NCBI GenBank assembly: GCA_963734955.1
Contig: CAVTJO010000011.1
Span: 1 to 64,000 of the forward strand
Direction of reading: 5' to 3'
DNA length: 64,000 nt
Source of the DNA: UBA11986 sp963734955
GTDB lineage: Bacteria > Bacteroidota > Ignavibacteria > UBA10030 > UBA6906
A program made the translations under genes and the position numbers. How positions within the stretch are numbered: the stretch's first letter is position 1; the number at the start of each line of letters is the position of its first letter. Below, one piece after another: positions 28,959 through 38,996 of the stretch. The notes beneath the pieces were generated by a model, which worked only from the letters and a program-made list of their open reading frames with translations, had not been told where the DNA came from and did no database searches.

Positions 28959-30045
28959 ATGAAGCTCATTGACCGCTATATTGTGCGACAGTTTCTCGTG
29001 ACGGCGTTCTTCTCGCTGATTGCCGTGACGATCATCTTTGTTGTGATTGATGCACTCGAGCACCTCGACGACTTCATCGACAAGCAGGCAACCGCAACCG
29101 TTGTCGGCCTGCTATTACATCTACTTCATTCCGGAGATCATCAAGCTTATCATGCCCGTGGCGCTATTGCTGGCAAGTCTCTTCGTTACCGCGCGCATGT
29201 CGACACAGTTCGAACTCACGGCAATGAAATCCAGCGGCATCAGCCTGTACAGAATCATCGCTCCTTATGTAATTGTTTCGCTCGTCATCAGCGCAGCGTC
29301 CGTCTATTTCAACGGCTGGATTGTACCTCTGGCAAACAAGAAGAAGCTCAACATCGAACGCGTATACCTTCTGAAAGACCAGATCTCATCATACAGTGCA
29401 AACATTTACTTCCAGGACAGCCCGACGCGGATTCTCTCGATCGGTTACTTCGATGAATCACGAAACATGGCGACACGAGTCAGCATTCAGGATTTCAATG
29501 ACACGGATCGGACAGTGCTCGTGAGCCGGGTCGATGCCATCAGCATGGTGTGGGATACAACGGCGAGGTCATGGGTGCTGATGCAGGGCGTCCGGCGTTG
29601 GTTTGGCAAGGGGAAGGAACGGCTTGAGGAGTTCACCTCATCGCCGGCAGGCCGCCTTCACTTCAACCCGGATGACCTGAGGAAGAAACAGGAAAAACCT
29701 GATGAGATGGACTACTATTCGCTGAAGGATTTTATTGAGAACCAACAACGGGCAGGGCAGGATGTGGCGCGCTGGCAGGTTGATTTCTACAGCAAGGTTT
29801 CATTTCCATTTGCCTCGGTGATCGTCGTCCTGTTCGGCGTTCCTTTCTCATCAATCAGGAGGCGCGGGGGTGTCGGCGTGCAACTCGGTATCAGCCTGCT
29901 CATCTGCTTCATCTATCTCATCTTTATGAAGGTGAGTCAGGTGTTCGGATACAACGGCGACATTAATCCACTTCTTACGGCGTGGATCGCGAACATCGGT
30001 TTCTTTGCTGCGGCAGTTTATGTGATGTTGCGCGTTCCAAAGTAG
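28959..30045 (+). CDS. LptF/LptG family permease (second copy, frameshifted)
   Basis: The partner permease of an LPS-transport complex, starting 5 bases after the preceding gene. It opens MKLIDRYIVRQFLVTAFFSL, the usual first helix, and breaks near 29105 after FIDKQATATVVG. The rest (YYIYFIPEIIKLIMPVALLLASLF, RMSTQFELTAMKSSGISLYR, then the periplasmic domain and KVSFPFASVIVVLFGVPFSS with SIRRRGG) is in another frame. One extra C in GTCGGCCTGC would account for it. About 360 residues when joined, normal for LptG. Both permeases of the pair being broken at different places favours sequence error over real loss, because LPS transport is normally essential. Confidence 0.85.
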
Positions 30046-30110
30046 GTGAAGCTACGGGGCTTGCGATCCGGTACGAAGCCAATTCAACTCTCAACGTTAA
30101 AGACCAACGG

Positions 30111-30136
30111 CAGTCACGCTGGCCCTCCGTGATCTG
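30111..30136 (+). terminator. Weak terminator-like hairpin between convergent genes
   Basis: CAGTCACG pairs with CGTGATCTG around a 9-base loop (one bulged T), followed by a pyrimidine-rich ACTCTTCTT. It lies 66 bases after the permease stop and before the convergent DUF5683-like gene. Confidence 0.4.
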
Positions 30137-30153
30137 ACTCTTCTTGCAACCCG

Positions 30154-31101
30154 CTAGAAATCAAATCGCATCTTCATTACCGGGACCGCCGCAAACCCAG
30201 GTCCATAGGGCACCATCTGCATTCCCACCTCCGCGTGAGCAGAGTTGTACCAACCTGCACTCAAGGCTGCGTAGGCGGCGTTCAGAATATGATTCACGAT
30301 TGCCGCTGTAACAAGGGCAGAGGCAGTGTAGTAGTAGCTGTTCGCTTTCCCCCGTTGGGAGGAGTAATAGGAGAAATGCGGTGTGACGGGGTCGAGATAA
30401 TTGTACGATCCCGGCGTTGAACTCGCATCATCCCAGCCAGGGTCAAACTGTCCGTACTTGCCAATCAATTCATAGTACTGCTGGTCTCCATGGATCGGGA
30501 GGTTGTGGGAATAATAACTGCCGGCCGCAGGGCTTCCTTGTGCATTAGCACTGATAGCACTCTCCATACGGTTCAACTCCGCCCAGTCCACTCTCTGCCA
30601 AGGGGCGAACGACGGGTTGTTGAAATTTGAATTCCGCCAATTAAATGTGGGATGGCCGGGAATCTGTGATGCGTATGTCGCCTCCGCGTAGATTGCGTAC
30701 TTCACCGCACTCCAATTCGCGTCGGCATAATTCTGGAAGAAATCTGTCTGCACATCACCCTTGTGGTCGTAGTGGTATGCAAGAAGCCAGGCCGCAACAT
30801 CCGCGGCAAAGAAGGCAGCTGCCTCCCAGTAATGCTCAGTATAGAACTGCCCGGCACCCGGCACCGCAAGCGACAACCCCGCTGCAAGAAACGGTGACTT
30901 ACGATGATAACCGGATGGTTCGTCTGGTGGAATGATATTCGGTGCGCCCGCAAGACCGGGTTGATCGAACAGATCAATGCGGAGATTCCCCGTTATCGGC
31001 CGATCGGAGGCCTCAATCATCATAACTGAGCGAGTCGGTCCGTCTCCTGCAAATACCCATTGCGCCTGCACCAGAAGGACAAGCAAAACAGTGATTTTCA
31101 T
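30154..31101 (-). CDS. DUF5683-like envelope protein
   Basis: Function unknown. The signal peptide MKITVLLVLLVQAQWVFAG is clear. The centre has PFLAAGLSLAVPGAGQFYTEHYWEAAAFF, whose P-G-A-G-Q-x-Y pattern is typical of DUF5683-type proteins of Bacteroidota, and then AADVAAWLLAYHYDHKG. A later helix (ALVTAAIVNHILNAAYAALSA) suggests a second membrane-associated hairpin, and the C-terminus (VPVMKMRFDF) ends in alternating hydrophobics plus Phe, as outer-membrane proteins do. 315 residues. It is the last gene of the minus-strand set that begins with porU, 67 bases after the propeller/barrel gene, so a role in the same envelope process is inferred from position only. Confidence 0.7.
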   Translation of the reverse strand: MKITVLLVLLVQAQWVFAGDGPTRSVMMIEASDRPITGNLRIDLFDQPGLAGAPNIIPPDEPSGYHRKSPFLAAGLSLAVPGAGQFYTEHYWEAAAFFAADVAAWLLAYHYDHKGDVQTDFFQNYADANWSAVKYAIYAEATYASQIPGHPTFNWRNSNFNNPSFAPWQRVDWAELNRMESAISANAQGSPAAGSYYSHNLPIHGDQQYYELIGKYGQFDPGWDDASSTPGSYNYLDPVTPHFSYYSSQRGKANSYYYTASALVTAAIVNHILNAAYAALSAGWYNSAHAEVGMQMVPYGPGFAAVPVMKMRFDF

Positions 31102-31168
31102 GAAAGGCTCCTGAGTCTGGATGTTATCACGAGGCCTGCATGCATTGACTCTTGATTAACCAGAACAA

Positions 31169-34100
31169 CTAATCGAAATCAAACCCGAACAGCATGCCAA
31201 AGTAGAATCGCCATTCCTTGCCATACGTTACTGTCTGGTTCCTGCTGCTTACAGGTCTATCGAACTTGTCTAAGCCGTACGCGGCACTGAAGAAAATACG
31301 CGTCGGGTATGAGTAAAACGAGAATGACTCAAGTCTCAGTTCAGCTCCGACATCCTTCTTGAATTGCCGCAGCTTCGTTGCGTTTCCCGTCCAAGCATCG
31401 CCAATATCAGCAAATGCTGCTGCATACAACTTGTCGAAGTACAGCTGGAAGAGTCGCAGGTCGATATTACTGATGAGTGGAAAACGGTACGTGAGGCCGG
31501 CGTAAGCCATTTCGTTTCCGCCGAGAGAATAGAATGGGTAACCTTTCATCCCCACCAATCCTCCGGCGTAGAAGTCGAAGAACTCATCGACTTCGGGGCC
31601 CAGAATCGAGCCACCCCGTGCAGAAAGGGTCAGTGTATGTTTTTTGAAGAGAGGGATGTGCTCGATCCAATTCCCTTCCACCCGCGTGAAGTTGATTGTG
31701 CTGTACTTCGGCTCAAGAGTACCGTTGCTTGAGATCTCGTAGTCGCCAGTCCCGTTAAACTTGTTTAGCTCACGATCAATGCGAAGCGAGACCTTTCTGC
31801 CGACCGGGTTGATTTCACTTGTCGTCGAGCGCGCAATCGCATCCAGCTTGAAGTTCATCGAGAACGCATTCGAGATGAGGTAAAGGTCATTCGAGCCCGT
31901 TACCAGTGTCGGCACACCTCCCGTTGGAATAAAGACAAAGTTCTCAATGGTTGCGGTGTACCGGCTGTGAATATACCGGAACTCGGCATCGAGCAGCTCG
32001 GAAAACAGGCGCTGGTCAAGAACAAAGTCGAACTCAAGAAGGTTATACGTGAGGTCAACAGGAACAACGTCGGCGCCGAGGGTGAGTACGTTGTTCGTCT
32101 TTCGTGTTACATTGTACACCTCTGCTGCCACTGCCGGATCAAGTCCAAGTTGAAACAGACCCGGTACCTTACCGCGATAGTTGAATTGGAAGAACAGATC
32201 CCGTTCGAGTTTTCTGTTTAACGCCGCCCCCGCAAAGAAGCCGACGCGATCGAGAACGTCATTGGAGAAGAAATACGCCCCCGGCTTGATGACGTCAAGC
32301 GCATCGCTCTTCGTGTTGTAGTTGTCGACGCGGAGGAATGGAACGATGGTGAGGCTCGTAAAGACACTCTTATATGCCCGGGAATCCGGGACCGGAACGT
32401 TTGTGTCGTCGTATGTCCGCAGTGAACGCCAGTCAAATTGCGGCGTGGTACTTGCGCCTGATGCCATCGCGAGCGGCCCGCTCGAGCCAATGTCTTCAGG
32501 GTTTGAAGGAGGAAGATAGTGATAGTTTCCATCCGGCATCGGTTGTACACGATCAAGAGTGTATAACCTGTAGCCGTGAGACGTATAGGCAGAGAAGACA
32601 ACCTCTCCTTTGGCATTGACGGCGGGCAGGAACGCGCCACCGAGGACATTCGTGACCTGTTCGATCTTCTTTGTCTGAAGGTCGTACGTGTAGAGGTTGG
32701 AGATTCCTGTTCTGTCGGACGAAAACAGCAAGCACTTCCCATCCGGCGTAAACACGGCCGAGCGCGAGTCATCAGATCCTGTGACCAGGAATTCAATGGC
32801 CGAACCGTCGGGACGAACCCACGCTATGTCCCTTCCATCCTTGATGGAGTAGTCAAACACAATCCTGTCCCCGGTCGGGCTCCACTCCGGATCGTACACC
32901 TGTTCACCTTGAGCATACGTGGTGATTTGCCTGTACTCCGAGCCGTCCGTCTTCATTGTCGCGAGGTTTGTTGTGCCGTCGTTATTCACAACGAACGCCA
33001 GTGTCGTCCCATCCGGCGAAAGAGAGGGACTCATCGCCCGCTTTCCGAAAGTGATGCGGGTTTCCTTTTCCTGATCCACATCGTAGACGTACAGATCATT
33101 CTGAAAGGACCAATGAGGATTGTTGAACGTCGAGCGTGCATAGTACAGCTTCTTGCTATCCGGCGACCAGCACACTCCCGTCCCGACTCCCGGCTGAACC
33201 GGCTTTGCCACGCGGGTTTGCAAATCGGCAACGTAGAGCGATGACTGGCTTAAGTAGTCGGCACTTCCGGTACTCACAAACGCCAGTTTTTTGCCATCGG
33301 GTGAGAATTTCGGATGGAGGTTGGCAAAGCCGGTCTCTGCCAGTGCCCTGCAACACGGTTGCATCCGGGGGGTGACCGGCAGATTCCCTGGAGAGAACGA
33401 GCGTTGTTCCGCCCCCGATTGCTGAAAATGGAAGGGGTTGTCGTCCTCATCCACAAAAATGATCGGTGTGCCTTCGCGGAGGTTCGTGCGAACCGGTGCA
33501 ACACGCTCCACATAGGTCTTCGCAAGATCAGCTTTCCAATCCTCGTACACATCTGCCCCACTCTTCCCCACGGCCCGTTCTATAGCGCCACCGATCGTGA
33601 CCTCTCCAAGCGAGGCAAGGTCCCGCGAGATCAGGCGCAGCTTATCCTCACCGTACTTCTGTGCGATATAGTGAACAAACGCAAACCCGGCGTTATACGA
33701 TGACTCATTGCCAAGGCTGTTCTTTCCGAAGACGGCCATTTGTTCCCATGTCAGCATTGAATCGGCGAGCACATAGGAACGCAGGATCATGTCGCGGTGG
33801 GTATCCCAGAAATCATAGCGCAATTCTTTCCGGTTGTACTGGGCAACACCTTCAGCAAACCATGCGGGAACCACGAAGCCGGAGAGTGGATATGAGACGA
33901 TGACGTTGGGGTATCCGTACAATACATCGGGTCGGCGCTCGGATTCGTACCCGAGCCACTGCAGATAAAAAGAAGGAATCTTCCTGCCAAACTTCATCGC
34001 GGTTTGAATCTGCACGATGTGCGTAAATTCATGTGTCACTACATTCCGCAGCCAGTTGTGTGTCCCCCGGAAAACAAAGTCCATGCTTGGCGCGTAGATC

Positions 34101-34456
34101 TCGATCTTGTTGTCATAGAAATACGCACCCCCGTTTGAGATATCATCGACATCCCAGAGAACGAAGCTGACCTTTTGGTCGGGCACGTGATCGTAGAGCG
34201 AAGTCACCGGCCCGTAAACCTCTTCGGCAATCTTCGCAACGGTCCGGCCGGTCCGCTCCTCCCCATCATGAAAATGGACGAGGAAATGCGCAGTCTCGAT
34301 TGTCTGCCAGGAAAGTTCCGGATGGTAGTGATCAAGGTCGGCTTGCGCGTGTACGTACGCAGGCAGGGCGAACGCTAGGAACGAGGAAAGCAACAGGAAC
34401 CTTGTGCGGTGTGCACAAATCACTGCCAACGTGCGATCGATGGAACGTCCCATCAT
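31169..34456 (-). CDS. Gluzincin-type peptidase / PD40 propeller / outer-membrane barrel fusion
   Basis: A ~1095-residue exported three-part protein. After a signal peptide (FLLLSSFLAFALPAYVHAQ) comes a peptidase-MA-like domain: THEFTHIVQ supplies HExxH, and PAWFAEGVAQY gives the third zinc ligand Glu, as in gluzincins. Residues ~390-640 carry TolB/PD40 propeller blades (HPKFSPDGKKLAFVST, GVCWSPDSKKLYYA, MSPSLSPDGTTLAFVV, DPEWSPTGDRIVFDY, AVFTPDGKCLLFSSD). The last ~350 residues are strand-rich and end RFYFGMLFGFDFD, a C-terminal beta-signal as in Omp85-like surface antigens. The ATGATG start overlaps the stop of the upstream gene, so translation is coupled. Architecture is seen; substrate and role (surface protease, assembly factor) are unknown. 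Confidence 0.82.
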   Translation of the reverse strand: MMGRSIDRTLAVICAHRTRFLLLSSFLAFALPAYVHAQADLDHYHPELSWQTIETAHFLVHFHDGEERTGRTVAKIAEEVYGPVTSLYDHVPDQKVSFVLWDVDDISNGGAYFYDNKIEIYAPSMDFVFRGTHNWLRNVVTHEFTHIVQIQTAMKFGRKIPSFYLQWLGYESERRPDVLYGYPNVIVSYPLSGFVVPAWFAEGVAQYNRKELRYDFWDTHRDMILRSYVLADSMLTWEQMAVFGKNSLGNESSYNAGFAFVHYIAQKYGEDKLRLISRDLASLGEVTIGGAIERAVGKSGADVYEDWKADLAKTYVERVAPVRTNLREGTPIIFVDEDDNPFHFQQSGAEQRSFSPGNLPVTPRMQPCCRALAETGFANLHPKFSPDGKKLAFVSTGSADYLSQSSLYVADLQTRVAKPVQPGVGTGVCWSPDSKKLYYARSTFNNPHWSFQNDLYVYDVDQEKETRITFGKRAMSPSLSPDGTTLAFVVNNDGTTNLATMKTDGSEYRQITTYAQGEQVYDPEWSPTGDRIVFDYSIKDGRDIAWVRPDGSAIEFLVTGSDDSRSAVFTPDGKCLLFSSDRTGISNLYTYDLQTKKIEQVTNVLGGAFLPAVNAKGEVVFSAYTSHGYRLYTLDRVQPMPDGNYHYLPPSNPEDIGSSGPLAMASGASTTPQFDWRSLRTYDDTNVPVPDSRAYKSVFTSLTIVPFLRVDNYNTKSDALDVIKPGAYFFSNDVLDRVGFFAGAALNRKLERDLFFQFNYRGKVPGLFQLGLDPAVAAEVYNVTRKTNNVLTLGADVVPVDLTYNLLEFDFVLDQRLFSELLDAEFRYIHSRYTATIENFVFIPTGGVPTLVTGSNDLYLISNAFSMNFKLDAIARSTTSEINPVGRKVSLRIDRELNKFNGTGDYEISSNGTLEPKYSTINFTRVEGNWIEHIPLFKKHTLTLSARGGSILGPEVDEFFDFYAGGLVGMKGYPFYSLGGNEMAYAGLTYRFPLISNIDLRLFQLYFDKLYAAAFADIGDAWTGNATKLRQFKKDVGAELRLESFSFYSYPTRIFFSAAYGLDKFDRPVSSRNQTVTYGKEWRFYFGMLFGFDFD

Positions 34457-37400
34457 TTCACAACCGCTATCTTGATCACAGCAACGCCGCTGCCGCCACC
34501 GCCATTCGCTTCGATGCGCGCAAAGTATATTCCGCTCTGGACGCTGCCCACGTTCCATTCCACTTCATTATCGACGCCACCAATCCCGGGAGGGTTGGGA
34601 ATCGTTGTTACGAGATCTCCTGCGAGATCAAACACTTTGATGTTGACGGTGGCATTGTCCTTCACAAAATATCGGATAAACGTCTTCCCCTCATACACAG
34701 GGTTGGGCCAATTATATGCACGCTCCTTGGGGAAGAACTGTGAGCTGATCGGAGAGCCGGTCAGCGATTCGATTGTGAGACCCGTGTGTTGTGCATCGTG
34801 CTGGTACTGGGGCCATGGCAACAATGGCGTTCTGTTTCCTCCGAGGCTTCCGGTCTGCCATGCCACAACAGAGCCATCCTCGGACGATGCAACCGCGAGC
34901 CCGATGCCAGTCACCGAAAGTGGTGGCAAGGATATGGGAAACGCTGCAACTGTTTGATTCCCGATCCCCGCTTGAAGGGGAAATCCGTTTGCCATCGCTC
35001 CGGCCTTGTCATAGGCGACAACAAGTCCATCAGCCGTCACTGCCACAATATCGACGTCACCGTCGCCGTCAACGTCTGCGACGATAGGGTTTGACGTGAT
35101 GGGTTGTGACGATCGGACTGGCTGGGGAAAATTATCGAGCGAAGCACCCGCATGATTGTACACATAGATTTTGTTGTCACAGAATGCTATGATGTCGCGA
35201 TAGCCATCGTCGTCCACGTCGGCAATTGCAAGAGACGTCGTGATGCGCTCACCGAGATGCACAGGGAACCCGGGTTTTACATTCAGTTGAGTGTCCAGCA
35301 CATACAGGTATCCGTCGCTTGATGCAAACGCAATGACGACCTCCCCCTGGGCTGCAACCTGTCCCGACACCGCCGGACTTGCGATCGCCCTTCCAAACTT
35401 CCGTGTGAGATTTGCCTGCGGTCTGGATGGGTAAACCACGGCAATAGTGCCATCAGCAGCCACAATAACAAACGAGGTTTCGCCGCTTTGAGAGTAAGCC
35501 CGCGAGACGCCAACAATTGAAGAATCCGTTGAAATCTTGACGCTGTCAATAAGGCCGCTGCGGATATCGAAAAGATACAGCGTGCCCCCTGTCCCACCCA
35601 CAGCAGCAACTATGCTCGTGTCCCCGCGCCATAGTGTTGGCGAGGTGGTAAACTGTCCTCCAACGCTCCGGTTATACACAAGGCTGTCATAGGCAAAAGC
35701 ACGAATCGAAGAAGGCACTCCTCGGGCCACTTCTCCTGCAACAATCTCGTTAAGGCGGTTCAAGTTGGTATCTTCAACCGCGACCGAACCCACAAACGAT
35801 CCGTTGGGAATGCCAACTGCCGCCACTACTCCATCAGCTCTATACGCCCCACTTCCGTCTGTCTTCCAGGCATAAATCTTCGAGGTATCTGTGATGGCAG
35901 GTCCGCGTTGAGGTGTTGTGGCACCCTCGTTCGATGTCGAGACAAAAATCCCCAGATCAGTCCCATTGGTGAGCGGCCCTATCGTGAGTGAAACAGGATT
36001 CACCTTATTGGGCAGCGATTTTGGGAATCCCTGCAGTAGAGCAATCTGTGCGTCTCCCACCTTGACTGTTGCCATCATGTGGGGACCGCGATCACTGAAG
36101 TTGTTAATAGTGATGTGACTGTTTGCCCCGCTATTGCTGCGGCTGTCAGGGTGAGTGGTGGACGAGAACTCATTCGTATTGACCGGTGAACCGTTGCCAT
36201 GGTACCAGAAATCCAGCGCAGTTCCCTCCTCGGTACCGGACCCGGCAGAGAGAAATGCGTACTGCTGACCGATATCCTGCGGACCATCTGCCTCTTCCAG
36301 ATCAACTCCACGACGCTCGGGATTTCCATTGACACCATTGGTTGAAAGCCCGCGGGCAATCACCGCTTCATCAATATGCCAGATGAGCGTGCCGCCATCA
36401 AAAAACGTCCCGTGCTCGTCAACACCGCCGGGCAAACTCCAATCAAAATCTTCGACATCAGTCACAACTCCCGCCAGGGCAGAGATATCAGATGATTCGA
36501 AACCAGTTGTGTCCCTCGCGAAGGTGCGAACCAATGTCTGGCCGTTGAATGTGGATGTAACGGTTTGACCATTTCGCAGTGGATCACGATTCCTGTTCTC
36601 GATAAGAAAATACTCCTGAGCGCTGATCGGGACGCGATATACTGTATCCTGAATGGAGTAATTACCATTTGCCGTCGCGATTCCAACTGCAGGCAACGCC
36701 ACGGTTTGTTCGCGGGACTGCACTGTGATGGGCTCGATCCATCCTAGCCAGTATTTCTCCCACGCGGAGGGCTCCGGCGGAAACAAACCTGCAAAGCTGA
36801 AGATCGCCTGGCCATCCATCAGACCGAATCGACCAATCCCGGATGCTCCCGTATTCGTATCGAACAAATCGGGCAGACCAAGATAGTTGCCGACCGATGC
36901 ACAAAGCAGTCCGTTGGTGCTCAGCTCAAGCAGCGCGGTGCCTGTCACCGTCGGAAGGAGACGGTTCTCTGTTTCCGGTATGATAATGGAGTTGGTAATG
37001 TGAAATGACCCCCCGTTGACAGGAATACCCTCGTAGCCACTCCCGTAATACTGTCGGAAGCCGTTGAGTCCAATGTAGAGTGAAGGGATATCATACGGTG
37101 TGGGATCGTAACCGAGAAGGCTGACAAGATCTATGTCTCTTCCTGTGCCCGCATGCAGTATCACAAAGCATTGATAGTTGGAGAAATCAGGCACCAGGCC
37201 GGACGAATCCACCTTTTGCCACGTCTCACGAGCGAGATTCCCCACTGCAATTGTAGAACCGGATTGTGGCGGACTGTAGTCCTGCATTGTTCCTGGCAAT
37301 ACGAAAACAGGGTCAAGAACAGTATCGCGGATAATGACCTTCCCCTTTGAGACCTTTCTATAATAGTTGGAGAGAAATGTGAGATGGTCGACAAAGTACT

Positions 37401-37663
37401 GCCGGTTGTGAGGCGGCGCATCCATGATCGAGTCCGTCCCCTGCGAAAGATCGAAGCGTCCGTCGCCGGTCGTAAGGGGTGTGTTATCCTGCTGGAACTG
37501 GACCATCACGGCAAGTACGTTAATGGTGACGACCGTTGTTCTGAACGGGACGAGGTGTTGAAAACGCATCATCGTGTGAGACCATCACGGGATGATTCAA
37601 CTGCTGCGCGAATATCGAGGCTGAAAAAAGAAAAGGTAGAAGGAAGTATCGTGCCGGCGTCAT
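34453..37663 (-). CDS. M6-peptidase-like T9SS cargo with degenerate zinc site and FG-GAP repeats (frameshifted start)
   Basis: A surface or secreted protein of ~1070 residues. The signal peptide MTPARYFLLPFLFSASIFAQ (start 37663) is in one frame; removing one T from TTTT near 37555 joins it to the main frame (DDAFQHLVPFRTTVV). The M6-like domain keeps MVQFQQDN, SYYR-like SNYYRKVSKGKV and GLPDLFD, but where active members have HExxH the sequence is CASVGNYLGLPDLFD, so both His and the Glu are lost. FG-GAP-type blades follow (IADVDDDGYRDIIAF, VADVDGDGDVDIVAV). The C-terminus has YNWPNPVYEGKTFIRYF and GIYFARIEA, a type A T9SS sorting domain. It is likely exported by the neighbouring PorUV system and attached or released; it is not an active M6 peptidase. 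Confidence 0.85.
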
Positions 37664-37798
37664 GTCTTCTGAACTTGTCGATGTAGAAAAAATTTGGAAG
37701 CGGGATCGTAGCAAGCGGGATGAGGGCAACGCTCCTGCCGGTGCAGTCCTATCCAACGCAGCCCCGACTGCAATCGGGACCGCGCCGGACAACCTGTA

Positions 37799-38917
37799 TC
37801 AATTGATGCTGCCTCCCCAACCTATCAGAAGTGAGAAGCGAATCGTGTCGGAGAGAGGGTGGTTCTCCGCGGCCGAGATGTAGCTGAAGTCGAATCCATA
37901 AATATCATACCTGATCCCGGCACCAAATGTCCAGAAGTTACGATTCCCGAAACTCGGATCCTCGAAGAAATGTCCGAACCGCAGTGCAATCAACCGCGGA
38001 CTTCCATACCAATACTCAATTCCCATTGAAGTGTTAACCTTTCGCAATCCGCTCCCATCGCCCCATGCCGTAAACAGGGCTTTGTAGAATGGATCCGACG
38101 TCCCATCTGCACGTCGTCGGACGAGCAGCCTGCTGAAATCCAATGAGTACGTCATCTCATTGAACTCATCCTCCAGGAGTTTGAAGCCAAATCCAACGCG
38201 AAGATCCGTGGGAAGTGGATCGGCTTGCGCCTTGTCTATGTACGTTACCTTGGGGCCAAGATTACTGAGGTTAACACCTGCACTGAATTTCTTTCCGATC
38301 TCTCCAATCAGTGGCACATCAAGTTCCGTTGGCCGGTACATGGCAGCAAGGTCAACACTGACGGTACGTGCTATGCCGGTACCGGGTTCCTGGTCAGTGC
38401 CGGTTGGAGAGAGAGCACTGTGGATATAGCGGAGGTTCAAGCCAAGGCCAAAATCATCAAACACCTTGGTGGCATAGCCGACCGTGACAGCAAACTCAAA
38501 TGCTTTGAAGCGTCCAATCTCCTCGGGGCCGCCGGGACCGGTCCGGATAAACTCTCCGAGGTTCAGATAGGTGATGCTGGCGCCGACCGTCCCCCCGATA
38601 TCCTCGATGTCCTGGCGATAGTTGAGGTAATCGTAGAAGAGATCGGATTGATGGAACTGCGGCAGCCAGTTCGCGTGCGTGATGCTGACTTCCTGTCCTT
38701 TCAAAAACGCGAGGCCGGCAGGATTCCAGAAAATCGCCGAGGCATCATCGGCCGTCCCGGTCCCTGCTTCCCCAATCCCGCTCGAACGTGAGTTCGGAGA
38801 GATGAGCAAAAAGGGAACCGCAGACTCTCCCTGAGCATGCGAGGTCTGAGCCATGACGAGAACAAACGACGCAACTGTCGTCAGCCCCAATGCTATGCGC
38901 TGCATGTGTGTTTTCAT
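37799..38917 (-). CDS. porV: PorV-type T9SS outer-membrane shuttle protein
   Basis: A FadL-like 14-strand outer-membrane barrel that collects cargo from SprA and delivers it to the PorU sortase. The signal peptide (LGLTTVASFVLVMAQTSHAQ) is followed by the family opening VPFLLISPNSRSSGIGEAGTG, the DDASAIFWNPAGLAFL motif and NWLPQF, all hallmarks of PorV/LptO. 372 residues is typical. An internal ATG four codons in is an alternative start. It lies 79 bases downstream of porU in the same direction, the same pairing as PG26-PG27 in Porphyromonas. The last residues (IRFSLLIGWGGSIN) end near the stop as expected for a barrel. Confidence 0.93.
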   Translation of the reverse strand: MKTHMQRIALGLTTVASFVLVMAQTSHAQGESAVPFLLISPNSRSSGIGEAGTGTADDASAIFWNPAGLAFLKGQEVSITHANWLPQFHQSDLFYDYLNYRQDIEDIGGTVGASITYLNLGEFIRTGPGGPEEIGRFKAFEFAVTVGYATKVFDDFGLGLNLRYIHSALSPTGTDQEPGTGIARTVSVDLAAMYRPTELDVPLIGEIGKKFSAGVNLSNLGPKVTYIDKAQADPLPTDLRVGFGFKLLEDEFNEMTYSLDFSRLLVRRRADGTSDPFYKALFTAWGDGSGLRKVNTSMGIEYWYGSPRLIALRFGHFFEDPSFGNRNFWTFGAGIRYDIYGFDFSYISAAENHPLSDTIRFSLLIGWGGSIN

Positions 38918-38996
38918 GAACGTACCGCCTCCTAAATGAACTGAATTCTTCTCACGACTACATTTCCGTAAAAGATGACCACACTATCCATGCCAG

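Noticed and set aside
27537..30045. Programmed ribosomal frameshifting in the permease genes
   Set aside because: No slippery heptamer plus downstream pseudoknot was seen, and similar breaks occur in unrelated genes, so indel error or mutation is simpler.
34453..37663. Active M6 metallopeptidase
   Set aside because: The HExxH His and Glu residues are replaced (ASVGN) and no alternative HExxH was found in the chain.
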